Below are positions 14,979 to 23,601 of a DNA stretch of 64,000 nt, piece by piece. How positions within the stretch are numbered: position 1 is the first letter of the stretch; each line of letters begins with the position of its first letter. Source of the stretch: Opitutaceae bacterium (lineage in GTDB: Bacteria; Verrucomicrobiota; Verrucomicrobiia; Opitutales; Opitutaceae); NCBI GenBank assembly GCA_028280945.1, contig JANQKV010000014.1:1-64000 (forward strand). The letters run 5' to 3'. The notes under the pieces are model-generated. The model was not told where the DNA came from and made no database searches. It saw nothing but the letters and a program-made list of their open reading frames with translations. Made by a program: the position numbers and the translations under genes.

Positions 14979-16190
14979 TCACGCGGCCGGCCCCCGGGCC
15001 CATGACTCGATCACCGGCAGCACAAAAGCATCATCGAATTCAAATTCACGGATCGCGCTGTGCAAAAACCAATCGGCAAAAACGCGTCGGTCCTCGCCAA
15101 ACGGATCCGGAAAGACCGTGGGCAGGTCCTGGCGCATCTGGTAAAACGCATAGGCCAACTCGGTGATGGTCGGGACGTCGCCTCCTTGCGAAGGGTCCGC
15201 CGATGCCGGTGAGTTCAACCAGGCGTAGTAGCTTCCAGGGCCTGTCCCGCTGGCGTCAGTCCATTTCTGTGGATCCTTTTTGATACCCTCGAAGTAAAAG
15301 TGGACCAGGATGGGCGCCACCGGCACGCCATTGGCAAATCGACCACCCGCAAACGGACTGTCCTCCCGCGAGGGTTCGGTGACCGTTTCGTTGGCCGGAT
15401 CATCTGGATTCATGCTGTAACCCAAAGTGGCAAACTGCTGGGGGTAAGGGGCCTGTCCGGACAGGATTTCATGCAGGTGCGAAGGCAGCGCCTGCTTCCA
15501 ACCATTGATCCCTCCACGTCTCACGAAGCCACCCGCCGGATCAAGGACCTGACGCATCACTCCGATTTCACAGGAACAAACCGCCCGGCGAATCTTGTCG
15601 GAATCCACCTCCAGAATCTGATCACACAGGGTTGCCATTGTCGCCACCGGTTGCAGCCAAAGGTCCTCATATCGCACCCCAAACGACCATCCCATCCGCA
15701 ACCAATAAATTGAGAGGTGCAGCTTCAGGTAAAAGCCGTGCTGCAGGTAGTGGCTGGTCGCCTCTCCAAAATTTCCGGGCCCATCCTCCAGCATGTAATC
15801 CGGCCGACGGGTGCGCACATTAACTTCATCTTCATCCCGTGCCTCCCTCCGGTCAGTATAGTGACGCAGGGAAACAAAAACATCAGCCGGGTGCCGGATC
15901 GGGGTGACAAACACGACGCCAAGGCTCTGGGCGATGTGCTTCAGTTGAGCCTCTGGCTGATAGTGCTGTTGCCCCACCCAACGAGGACCGAGCGCGTTCC
16001 AATCGATCGCCTGATAATCCGCCGACAAGGAAACCTGGGGAAGATCGTAAACCTCCGCCAGGAGGTGGGTGAGCCAAGTGTTGCCGGTCTTGGGTGTACC
16101 CACCACGATTATCTTGAGCGAATCGTCCGCGACCTCCGGCTGGTGGTGCGGGGCATTCATTGCGAGAGGAGCCACAGAAGCTTCAGGCAT
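14979..16190 (-). CDS. Sulfotransferase (first of a tandem pair)
   Basis: This 403-residue paralogue of the next gene has the loop IIVVGTPKTGNTWLTHLL and the 3'-phosphate site IRHPADVFVSLRHY. Shared blocks run the whole length (RWVGQQHYQPE, VRYEDLW, CEIGLMQ/CEIGVMR, YSMNPDD, FYAWL/YYAWL, ESWARG), so the pair arose by whole-gene duplication and then diverged. ATG codons at 16190 and 16160 are both possible; 16190 gives equal length to the paralogue. The pair converges with the ACT-domain gene and reads divergently from glycerate kinase. Confidence 0.85.
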   Translation of the reverse strand: MPEASVAPLAMNAPHHQPEVADDSLKIIVVGTPKTGNTWLTHLLAEVYDLPQVSLSADYQAIDWNALGPRWVGQQHYQPEAQLKHIAQSLGVVFVTPIRHPADVFVSLRHYTDRREARDEDEVNVRTRRPDYMLEDGPGNFGEATSHYLQHGFYLKLHLSIYWLRMGWSFGVRYEDLWLQPVATMATLCDQILEVDSDKIRRAVCSCEIGVMRQVLDPAGGFVRRGGINGWKQALPSHLHEILSGQAPYPQQFATLGYSMNPDDPANETVTEPSREDSPFAGGRFANGVPVAPILVHFYFEGIKKDPQKWTDASGTGPGSYYAWLNSPASADPSQGGDVPTITELAYAFYQMRQDLPTVFPDPFGEDRRVFADWFLHSAIREFEFDDAFVLPVIESWARGPAA

Positions 16191-16282
16191 GGAGGCGCAG
16201 CCAAAAGCGCCCAATCCCGGTCGTCGACGCGAAATTGAGAATCACGGCTGGCATGGCCGGGAGTCTGCTGCGTTGCTGGGGC

Positions 16283-17431
16283 ATGCGCGTTCTGGTCGCC
16301 TTCGACAAATTCAAGGATGCCCTCACGGCACCCGCTGCTTGTGAAATTGCCCGGGAAGTCTTGTCGCAGGCCCGGCCCGACTGGTCTCTCGAAACGTGCC
16401 CGCTCGCCGATGGCGGCGAGGGATTCGCCACCATTCTGACTTCGGCAGCCGGCGGCGAATGGCATCCGGTCGACGTGACCGGACCGCGGGAACGTCCGGT
16501 CAGATCAGGCTTTGGTCTGGTCGAGCTCGAACGTCTACCCGACGCAGCGCGAGCGATGCTGCAACTGCCAGGCGTGAACCGGCTGGGCGTGATCGAGATG
16601 GCAACCGCCAGCGGCATCGAGTCGTTGCACCCGAAGGAGCGTGATCCATGGCAGACCACCAGCCTCGGCACAGGCGAAGCCATCCGCGCCGCTTTTGCCG
16701 CCGGTGCCGAGGCAGTGTTGCTTGGGGTTGGCGGCAGTGCAACCAACGACGTCGGCATCGGGGCGCTGGATGCCCTGGGGTGGCAGGCACAAAATGCCGC
16801 GGGTGATCCGGTTTCAGTGCTCACGCCGTCGGGCTGGAGCGAAATTGCAAGCTTCCAACCTGCCATCAAAACGCTCCCGCCCATCCGCATCGCCTGCGAC
16901 GTCGCCAATCCCTTGTTGGGCGAACGTGGAGCCACCAGTGTCTTTGGCCCCCAGAAGGGACTGCTTCCAGCCGATCAAGATGCCCTGGAGAGTGAAGTTG
17001 TCCGCGTGGCGAAGCTGCTGGGCCAGGCCGCCGGCCGGCCAGGACGGGAGACCACCCCTGGAGCGGGTGCAGCCGGTGGGATCGCCTACGGCTTCCTGGT
17101 GGCAGCGGAGGCTCAGCTTGTTCCTGGCTTCGACCTGGTGGAAGCCTGGCTGGGCATTGAGTCAAAACTGGCAGTGTGTGACCTCGTCATCACCGGTGAA
17201 GGTCGATTCGACCAGAGCTCGCTGGAAGGCAAGGGTCCCGGTTCCTTGCTGCGGCGCGCGCGAACCGCGGGCAAGGATGTTTGGATCCTGGCGGGGGCAA
17301 TCACCCTCGATGCCCCGCCACCGAACGCGAGCGTGCTGGCCATTACACCAGAGGGCATGGCCCTGCCGGAGGCGCTTCGTCTCGCTTCCGAGAACCTGGC
17401 CACGGCGCTTCGGCGAAAGCTGGTAGAGTGA
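16283..17431 (+). CDS. Glycerate 2-kinase (GarK/GlxK family)
   Basis: The 382-residue protein starts MRVLVAFDKFKDALTAPAA, the family hallmark. CPLADGGEGFATILT, GSATNDVGIGALDALGW (substrate loop) and FGPQKGL follow. The C-terminal half has GAGAAGGIAYGFL and DLVITGEGRFDQSSLEGKGP. It phosphorylates D-glycerate to 2-phosphoglycerate, feeding glyoxylate or sugar-acid breakdown into glycolysis. The start at 16283 is clear because upstream codons do not fit the family. DUF2062 and namZ genes follow in the same direction. Confidence 0.93.
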   Translation: MRVLVAFDKFKDALTAPAACEIAREVLSQARPDWSLETCPLADGGEGFATILTSAAGGEWHPVDVTGPRERPVRSGFGLVELERLPDAARAMLQLPGVNRLGVIEMATASGIESLHPKERDPWQTTSLGTGEAIRAAFAAGAEAVLLGVGGSATNDVGIGALDALGWQAQNAAGDPVSVLTPSGWSEIASFQPAIKTLPPIRIACDVANPLLGERGATSVFGPQKGLLPADQDALESEVVRVAKLLGQAAGRPGRETTPGAGAAGGIAYGFLVAAEAQLVPGFDLVEAWLGIESKLAVCDLVITGEGRFDQSSLEGKGPGSLLRRARTAGKDVWILAGAITLDAPPPNASVLAITPEGMALPEALRLASENLATALRRKLVE

Positions 17432-17521
17432 CAAAAAATCCACCTTCGGGCCGCGATTATTGCAAAACCATTTGCGCCGAGTGTGCGGGCTTCGCAGGGT
17501 GCGCGGCTTCCTACTCGTCTC

Positions 17522-18190
17522 ATGTCTGCCGACCACGAAAAGAAACGTCACGAACGCTTCGCGCGCATCCGCCGCGTGAAGTGGCTGCTGCGCTTCGTGC
17601 CGCGTCGAGCGCGGTTTCATCACTACCCGCTGATCGGCCGGTTCGCGGACATCGCCCGCAAACGCGACTACCTGTGGTCGTTTCGCACCGAGAGCGTGCG
17701 GCCGGGAATCTATGCCGGATCGATCCTGGCATTGATGCCGCTCCTGGGCATTCAGACTCCCATCGCCTTCCTGCTCGCGCTGCTGCTCCGCGCCAACGTG
17801 ATGGTGCTGGTGGGCCTGCAGTTCATCACCACACCAATCACGGCTCCACCGCTCTATTTCGCCACTTACCATATCGGGCGCACGACGATGGAGGCGGTGG
17901 GTTTCGACACGAAATCCCACCAAGTGGCCGACCAGGATGAATTGTTTCGGGAAATCGAAGCTCTCGATGGCGAAGCGGATGCGGCCGCGGCCACGACACC
18001 TGCTCCGGCGAAGCGATGGACCACATTGCTCTACTCGCTTGTGACGGGTGGTTTCATTTTGGGCGGAGCAACCGCGATCATCCTCGACCTGATCTGGCGG
18101 TTTCTCAGTGGCCAATTGGACATGCGCCGGATTCGCCGGGCACAAAACCGCCATTCCGACTCGACGCCAACCCGGGCCCCGCCAAAGTGA
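17522..18190 (+). CDS. DUF2062 membrane protein
   Basis: From the ATG at 17522, the 222 residues show an N-terminal basic region and then the DUF2062 core (residues about 60-120: GIYAGSILALMPLLGIQTPIAF, ANVMVLVGLQFITTPITAPP). A final transmembrane helix (LLYSLVTGGFILGGATAIIL) lies near the end, followed by a basic tail. DUF2062 proteins often sit next to glycosyltransferases, but their function is not settled. An earlier in-frame start at 17483 lacks family similarity. It precedes namZ by 10 bp, so the two are probably co-transcribed. Confidence 0.85.
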   Translation: MSADHEKKRHERFARIRRVKWLLRFVPRRARFHHYPLIGRFADIARKRDYLWSFRTESVRPGIYAGSILALMPLLGIQTPIAFLLALLLRANVMVLVGLQFITTPITAPPLYFATYHIGRTTMEAVGFDTKSHQVADQDELFREIEALDGEADAAAATTPAPAKRWTTLLYSLVTGGFILGGATAIILDLIWRFLSGQLDMRRIRRAQNRHSDSTPTRAPPK

Positions 18191-18200
18191 CCCGCGACGC

Positions 18201-19574
18201 ATGACCGGTCGCCCCGTTCCCCCTCTCCTGCACTCCTTGATTCCCTTGGTGAGCCTGCTTTTTGCCGGCCTTGCCGGATGCGCGGCCAGCGGCGACCGTT
18301 CCGCGCCGGCCCGGCCAACCGGCACGCTCGCAACCAGTGCCCCGACAACGCCGGCCGCCCAACCTGCCGCAAGATCCCCCATCGCTCCCCATCCCATCAT
18401 GCTCGGCATCGATGTGCTCGAGGCCAATGGTTTCGCCCAGGTCGCGGGCAAGCGCGTGGGATTGCTCACTCATCCGGCTGGTGTCAATCGCCGCGGAGTC
18501 AGCACCGTGGATGTTTTGCGCCGGGCGCCACAGGTCAATCTGGTGGCTTTGTTTGGGCCGGAACACGGAATCTACGGCGACGAAAAAGCCAACGTGCCGG
18601 TCGACGACAAGATCGATCCCCGCACCGGGCTGCCGGTGTATTCACTCTACGGCAAATACCGAAAACCCACGCCCAAGATGTTGGCGGGACTCGATGCCCT
18701 GGTGGTTGATCTACAGGATATCGGCACCCGCAGCTATACCTACGTGAGTTGCATGCGCCTGGCGATGCAGGCCTGCTTCGAACAGGGGGTTGAGGTTGTG
18801 GTGCTCGACCGCCCGAATCCGTTGGGTGGCCTCAAAGTCGACGGTCCGCCCCTCGACCCTCAATGGAAGAGTTACGTGGGCGCATTCCGTGTCCCCTACG
18901 TGCACGGCCTGACCATCGGTGAACTTGCCCGCATGTGTAAGTTTGCGCCGGGCGTGCTGGAGGTCGATGAAGCCACCCGCCAGGCCGGCAAACTCACCGT
19001 CGTGCCGATGCGCGGTTGGAATCGGGCAATGCGTTGGCCCGAGACCGGCCTGAAGTGGATTCCGACGTCCCCCATGATCCCTGATTTCGCGGCCGCGGTC
19101 GGTTATCCCATGGTTGGACTGGGCACGTATCTGGGCGACTTTTCCCACGGCATCGGCCCGCACTTTCCCTTCCGCGGCATTTCCCACAAAGGCACCCGGA
19201 TCGACCAACTTGAACGCTACCTCAAAAGCCTGAACGTGCCCGGGGTGGCGATTCGTCGAGTGCAGGTGCCCAATGCCCGCGGCCTGGCCGCCCAAGGGCT
19301 CTACCTCAGCATAGCCGACTGGAATGCTTGGAACCCGGTGGAGTTCAACTTCCACCTCATGAAGCTCGCGTGCATGATCGAACCCGAGAATCCGTTTGTG
19401 GAAGCATCGGATCCGGTGGCTGGACTCTTCATCAAACACATGGGGTCGGAAGCTTTCTTCGAAGCTCTGAAACGCGATGGCGCCCGCATCGATCTCGCCT
19501 CCTGGTTGAGCACGTGGGAGCGCCAGGCTGCGGTTTACCGTCAACAGAGCCAACGCTACTGGCTTTATCGGTAG
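18201..19574 (+). CDS. Exo-beta-N-acetylmuramidase NamZ-like lipoprotein (DUF1343)
   Basis: The 457-residue protein begins with a lipoprotein signal (LVSLLFAGLAGC, lipid-anchored at Cys) and a Pro/Ala/Thr linker. The DUF1343 core follows: GIDVLEANGF, VGLLTHPAGVNRRG, LFGPEHGIYGD, LVVDLQDIGTRSYTY (catalytic-site region) and VVLDRPNPLGG. Family members such as NamZ of Bacillus release MurNAc from the non-reducing end of peptidoglycan fragments; activity here is inferred from the family. The length is typical. It may serve peptidoglycan recycling in the periplasm. A start upstream at 18108 would bury the signal peptide, so I rejected it. Confidence 0.85.
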   Translation: MTGRPVPPLLHSLIPLVSLLFAGLAGCAASGDRSAPARPTGTLATSAPTTPAAQPAARSPIAPHPIMLGIDVLEANGFAQVAGKRVGLLTHPAGVNRRGVSTVDVLRRAPQVNLVALFGPEHGIYGDEKANVPVDDKIDPRTGLPVYSLYGKYRKPTPKMLAGLDALVVDLQDIGTRSYTYVSCMRLAMQACFEQGVEVVVLDRPNPLGGLKVDGPPLDPQWKSYVGAFRVPYVHGLTIGELARMCKFAPGVLEVDEATRQAGKLTVVPMRGWNRAMRWPETGLKWIPTSPMIPDFAAAVGYPMVGLGTYLGDFSHGIGPHFPFRGISHKGTRIDQLERYLKSLNVPGVAIRRVQVPNARGLAAQGLYLSIADWNAWNPVEFNFHLMKLACMIEPENPFVEASDPVAGLFIKHMGSEAFFEALKRDGARIDLASWLSTWERQAAVYRQQSQRYWLYR

Positions 19575-19747
19575 CCAAACGCGGAAGTACGGCGGCGCCA
19601 CGCCGCCCATCCGAACGATAACTTAACGAAAGGCCGTTTCTATATTGCGGCCCCAAGGGGTTTGGTAAGGCTGATTTTTCCCGCACGACTTCAGCATTTC
19701 GCGGCCCTCTTTTCCCCACCCTTCAACATCCATAACCCCCTGAAAAT

Positions 19748-20779
19748 ATGCCACGTCCCGTCACGTTGTTCACCGGCCAGTGGGCCGACCTTCCCCTCGA
19801 AAAACTCGCCCCGCTCGCCAAAGACATGGGCTACGATGGACTCGAACTTGCCTGTTGGGGCGACCACTTCGACGTCGATGCCGTCAATGCGAAATATGTG
19901 AAGGAAAAATGGGAACTGCTCGCCGACCACGGCCTGACCTGCTTCTCCATCTCCAATCACCTCGTTGGCCAGGCGGTTTGCGACAATATCGACGCTCGCC
20001 ACCAGGCCATTCTGTCACCGGCGGTCTGGGGCGACGGTGCCCCTGAAGGAGTCCGCAAGCGGGCCGCCAAACAGATGATCAAAACCGCCAAAGCCGGCCG
20101 CAAATTCTTCGACGCCAAGCCGGGCGGCGAAAAAGGCGCCGCCTTCACCGTCAACGGATTCACGGGTTCGTCCATCTGGCACTCGATCTACGCGTTTCCG
20201 CCGACTTCGGAGGAATTCTGGCAGGCCGGTTTTGCCGACTTCGCCAAACGTTTTGGCCCAATCCTTGATGGGTTCGACAAAGTCAACGCGAACTTTGGCC
20301 TCGAGGTGCATCCAACCGAAATTGCCTTCGACATCGCGTCGGCGCACACCGCACTGAAAGCGGTCAAGCACCACCAACGCTTCGGCTTCAACTATGATCC
20401 CTCCCACCTCGGGTATCAGGGGGTTGACTACGTGAAGTTCATCCGCGAGTTCGGCTCCCGCATCTTCCACGTTCATATGAAGGACGTCTGGTGGGGCCAC
20501 GGTGACGGCACCGTGGGTGTCTTTGGCGGCCACACCAACTTCGGCGATGCACGTCGTTTCTGGGATTTCCGTTCCGTCGGCCGCGGCGACATCGAGTTCG
20601 AGGACATCATCGTCGCCCTCAACGACGTCGGTTACAACGGCCCGCTCTCCGTCGAGTGGGAGGACATCCGCATGGACCGTGTCCAAGGCGCCACCGAATC
20701 GGCCGCGTTCTGTCACCAGATCGACTTCGGCGCGAGCGACGTCGCCTTCGACGCCGCCTTCGACAAGGAAAATCAGTGA
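19748..20779 (+). CDS. TIM-barrel sugar isomerase/epimerase (AP-endonuclease-2 fold)
   Basis: The 343-residue protein has the xylose-isomerase-like TIM barrel: [49 protein letters not shown] and [11 protein letters not shown], which supply the Glu, Asp, His and Glu metal ligands. Relatives isomerise sugars, or cleave 3-keto-glycosides by beta-elimination. Three Gfo/Idh/MocA oxidoreductases follow in the same direction, so oxidation of a sugar or glycoside and then rearrangement or cleavage is a reasonable role. The substrate cannot be read from the sequence. Confidence 0.85.
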   Translation: MPRPVTLFTGQWADLPLEKLAPLAKDMGYDGLELACWGDHFDVDAVNAKYVKEKWELLADHGLTCFSISNHLVGQAVCDNIDARHQAILSPAVWGDGAPEGVRKRAAKQMIKTAKAGRKFFDAKPGGEKGAAFTVNGFTGSSIWHSIYAFPPTSEEFWQAGFADFAKRFGPILDGFDKVNANFGLEVHPTEIAFDIASAHTALKAVKHHQRFGFNYDPSHLGYQGVDYVKFIREFGSRIFHVHMKDVWWGHGDGTVGVFGGHTNFGDARRFWDFRSVGRGDIEFEDIIVALNDVGYNGPLSVEWEDIRMDRVQGATESAAFCHQIDFGASDVAFDAAFDKENQ

Positions 20780-20900
20780 TTTGAAGTAGTGAGCATCGGG
20801 CAGCGAGTAGCGAGCATCCACGCTACTGCAGCACCCGACTAGTCGGCTCACTCTTTGTCATCTACTCGTTACTCACTATTCACTACTCGCTACTTTCAAA
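20780..20900. repeat. Long imperfect inverted repeat of GTAGCGAG-type heptamers
   Basis: The whole spacer between the isomerase and the first oxidoreductase is one inverted repeat. The left arm starts TTTGAAGTAGTGAG and contains GCGAGTAGCGAG; the right arm contains CTACTCGTTACTC and CTACTCGC and ends TACTTTCAAA. The heptamer GTAGCGA and variants repeat within each arm. A trace of the same motif (AGCGAGTAGCG) occurs at 62168. It could form a large hairpin between the two genes. Confidence 0.6.
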
Positions 20901-21983
20901 ATGAGCAAAAAACTCGCCATCATCGGAGCAGGCGGCATGGCCGCCTATCACATCAACGGCTTCCGCCAGGCTGGCGCTGAGGTCCTCGCCGTCGCCGACG
21001 TCAATGCCGAGGCCGCGGCCAAGACGGCCGCCGACCAGGGCATCGGTCAGTCTTTCGGCGACGTCGCCGAAATGTTCACCGCCCTGCCGGAGCTGGACGG
21101 TGTATCCATCATCGTGCCGAACAAGTTCCACGCCCCTCTCACGCTGCAAGCGCTGGCCGCGGGCAAGAACGTGTTCTGCGAAAAGCCGCCCGCCTTAAAC
21201 GCCGCGGAGATGACCGAACTCAAGACCGCCGCCGAAGCTGCCGGGCTCACGCTGATGTTCAACTTCAACAACCGGGCTCGCCCGGAGAGTTACGCCATGC
21301 GCGGCTACATTGAGGACGGCACCATCGGCACCATCAACAGTTGCCAAGCCAAGTGGGTACGCCGCGCCGGCATCCCCGGTTTCGGCGGTTGGTTCACCAA
21401 CAAGGCCCTCTCCGGCGGCGGGCCCCTCATCGACCTGCTGCACATGGTTGACCTCGGCATGCACTTCATGGGCTATCCGGAGCCCGCCCACGTTTTGGCC
21501 CGCACCTACAGCGACAATATCGACAACAAGGCGTTCAAGGGCCCCTGGGGCATTCCCGACAACGCCGCGGGTGTGATGGACGTCGAAGCCGCCGCACATG
21601 GTTTTGTCACGTTCAAGACCGGCCAATCCATGGCGTTCCAAATCTCCTGGGCGGAAATGAACGAACGCGAGGAGTGCTCGTGCATCTTCCAAGGCTCGAA
21701 AGCCGGTGGCATGGTGCGCCGCCTCTTCGGGATCGATGGCCTCGATGAAACCGCGATCGACAGTTGTGAACTCTACACCACGGAAAACGGCCTGCAGGTG
21801 AACCGCGACATCACCGTGGCCCAGGATGAAACCATGGGACGCGAACGTTCCGCCGCCAACTTTGTGAAAACCCTCGAAGGAGAGGAAACCCCGCTCAACA
21901 CCCCCTCCGAGGCCCTCGCTCTGATGAAGGTCATCGATGCCGCCTACGCCTCCGCCGAAAGCGGTGCGCCGGTGTCGCTGTAA
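20901..21983 (+). CDS. Gfo/Idh/MocA-family NAD(P)-dependent oxidoreductase
   Basis: The 360-residue protein has an N-terminal Rossmann loop (AIIGAGGMAAYHINGF), the family motif FCEKPPALN with the catalytic-site Lys, and the GGGPLIDLLHMVDLGMHF block that carries the conserved Asp/His. It should oxidise or reduce a sugar or cyclitol hydroxyl. It is only distantly similar to the two oxidoreductases that follow, which are closer to each other. It lies 121 bases after the isomerase, with an inverted repeat between them. Confidence 0.88.
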   Translation: MSKKLAIIGAGGMAAYHINGFRQAGAEVLAVADVNAEAAAKTAADQGIGQSFGDVAEMFTALPELDGVSIIVPNKFHAPLTLQALAAGKNVFCEKPPALNAAEMTELKTAAEAAGLTLMFNFNNRARPESYAMRGYIEDGTIGTINSCQAKWVRRAGIPGFGGWFTNKALSGGGPLIDLLHMVDLGMHFMGYPEPAHVLARTYSDNIDNKAFKGPWGIPDNAAGVMDVEAAAHGFVTFKTGQSMAFQISWAEMNEREECSCIFQGSKAGGMVRRLFGIDGLDETAIDSCELYTTENGLQVNRDITVAQDETMGRERSAANFVKTLEGEETPLNTPSEALALMKVIDAAYASAESGAPVSL

Positions 21984-21988
21984 GCCAA

Positions 21989-22090
21989 ATCCATCTTTCT
22001 CGTTCTCTTATTCATTCTCCAATTCTGCCTCCCAGCCGAATCCCCGGGAACGAGTAGGAGTATGAGAAAGAGTATGACCCTTAAGATTCC
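21989..22090. repeat. Imperfect inverted repeat of ATTCTCTTACTCGTTCTC-like units
   Basis: The left arm CATCTTTCTCGTTCTCTTAT matches the complement of the right arm (GAACGAGTAGGAGTATGAGA, followed by AAGAGTATG). Short units of 6-7 bases repeat inside each arm. It fills the spacer between two oxidoreductase genes and is a second, different repeat from the one at 20780 in the same operon-like block. Confidence 0.55.
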
Positions 22091-22099
22091 ACACCCCTT

Positions 22100-23269
22100 A
22101 TGAAACTGAATCGTAAACTTCGCATGGGCATGGTCGGCGGAGGCCGCGGAGCCTTCATCGGCCAGGTCCACCGGATGGCCGCCAACCTTGATGGCCAGAT
22201 TGAACTCGTCGCCGGCTGCTTCAGCTCCGACCCCAAGAAGTCCAAACTCTCCGGCAAGGACTTCTTCCTCGACCCGAACCGCGTTTACGCGAACTACGAG
22301 GAGATGGCCAAGGCGGAGGCTACCCTGCCCGACGACCAACGCATCGACTTCGTTTCGATCGTCACGCGCAACAATACCCACTTTGCGGTCGCCAAGGCGT
22401 TCCTTGAGGCAGGCATCCACGTCATCTGCGACAAACCGCTCTGCTTCACCGCCAAGGAAGGCAAGGCACTCAAGAAAGTTGTCGAGAAGACCGGCAAGGT
22501 GTTCACCTTGACCCACAACTACACGGGCTACCCCATGGTGAAGGAAGCCCGCGATTGGGTGCGCCAAGGCAAATTGGGCAAACTCCTCAAGATCGTTGCC
22601 GAATACCCGCAAGGCTACGCCATTACCGCGCTCGAAGAAGCCGGTGACGGAGCCATCTCCAATTGGCGCATGGACCCGTCGGTGGCCGGGGTCTCCAACT
22701 GCATGGGCGACATCGGCACGCACGCGCACAACCTGGCTCGCTACATCACGGGACTGGAAGTGGAGGAAATCTGCGCCGAGCTTTCGACCTTTATTCCCGG
22801 ACGCCCGCTGGATGACGATGGCAACTGCCTCGTGCGTTTTTCGGATGGGGTGAAGGGCATCATCTACGCGTCACAGATCTCCAATGGTGACGAGAACAAC
22901 CTCAACATCCGCGTCTACGGCACCAAGGGCAGCCTTGAGTGGCACCAGGAGAACCCCAACGAGCTCATCTTCAAACGTGCCGACGCCCCTCCGGTTACCC
23001 ACCGCCGCGGCAACAGCTATCTGGGCGCTGCTGCCCAAGGCGCCACCCGCACGCCGTTTGCCCACCCGGAAGGATTCATCGAAGCTTTTGCAAACATCTA
23101 TGGCGCTGCCGCCACAGCGATCGCCGATGCCGTATCCGGGCGCAAACCACCCAAGGCCGGTTACGACTTCCCGACAGTCGACGACGGCATCGCCGGCATG
23201 CACTTCATCGAAACGGTTGTGAAGAGCTCGAAGCGCGGCGCCCGCTGGACCAAGTTTCCAAAATCGTGA
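22100..23269 (+). CDS. Gfo/Idh/MocA-family oxidoreductase (paralogue A)
   Basis: The 389-residue protein starts with the Rossmann loop RMGMVGGGRGAFIGQVHRMA. ICDKPLCFTAKEG carries the family Lys (DKP in place of EKP), and [19 protein letters not shown] supplies the active-site Asp and His. A beta-sheet C-terminal domain with RRGNSYLGAAAQGATRTPFAHPEG follows. It is clearly a paralogue of the gene at 23602 (shared blocks throughout). It is likely to act on the same type of substrate but at a different step or isomer. A strong terminator follows at 23315. Confidence 0.88.
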   Translation: MKLNRKLRMGMVGGGRGAFIGQVHRMAANLDGQIELVAGCFSSDPKKSKLSGKDFFLDPNRVYANYEEMAKAEATLPDDQRIDFVSIVTRNNTHFAVAKAFLEAGIHVICDKPLCFTAKEGKALKKVVEKTGKVFTLTHNYTGYPMVKEARDWVRQGKLGKLLKIVAEYPQGYAITALEEAGDGAISNWRMDPSVAGVSNCMGDIGTHAHNLARYITGLEVEEICAELSTFIPGRPLDDDGNCLVRFSDGVKGIIYASQISNGDENNLNIRVYGTKGSLEWHQENPNELIFKRADAPPVTHRRGNSYLGAAAQGATRTPFAHPEGFIEAFANIYGAAATAIADAVSGRKPPKAGYDFPTVDDGIAGMHFIETVVKSSKRGARWTKFPKS

Positions 23270-23314
23270 GTCGTCCTGAGCGACTCACGAAAGTGACACA
23301 TTCCAAATAACATC

Positions 23315-23341
23315 AGCCCAGCCTTACCTGCTGGGCTTTTT
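23315..23341 (+). terminator. Intrinsic terminator after the oxidoreductase block
   Basis: AGCCCAGC (23315-23322) pairs perfectly with GCTGGGCT (23330-23337) across 7 bases, and TTTT plus one further T follow. It should end transcripts from the isomerase-oxidoreductase genes, so the third oxidoreductase (23602) probably has its own promoter. Confidence 0.85.
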
Positions 23342-23359
23342 ACGTCACTCCTCCGATGT

Positions 23360-23548
23360 TTTCTACCGAAGAAACCAGAGGTAAACAGAGCCACTTCAAC
23401 GCCCTTGTTCAGGAAGTTAACAAAGAGTCCTATCATCACTTGTTTGTCATCAAATCCTCTGCTCCCCTCTGCTTCCTCCTGTAAAATTCAGCGCCTTCCT
23501 CCCTGCGCCCTCTCGCCTTTCTTTCCTTCGTTTCCCTCTGTAAAAAAC
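23360..23548. repeat. Dispersed hairpin-repeat copies between oxidoreductase genes
   Basis: In this 332-base spacer, GAAACCAGAGG-TAAACAGAGCC on the left faces CTCTGCTTCCTCCTGTAAAA (23470-23486) and CTTCGTTTCCCTCTGTAAAA (23526-23545) on the right. These match the right-hand arms of the array at 57741-58540 (CTCTGCTACCTCCTGTAAG and the CTTCGTT-TTGCCTTCTGTAA arm). Two such arms in direct order suggest a partly degraded pair of units. Confidence 0.5.
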
Positions 23549-23601
23549 TGCCTCGGCCTCACAGATCTGTTCGTCTGCGGCTAAAACAAACCCTCCTACC
23601 C

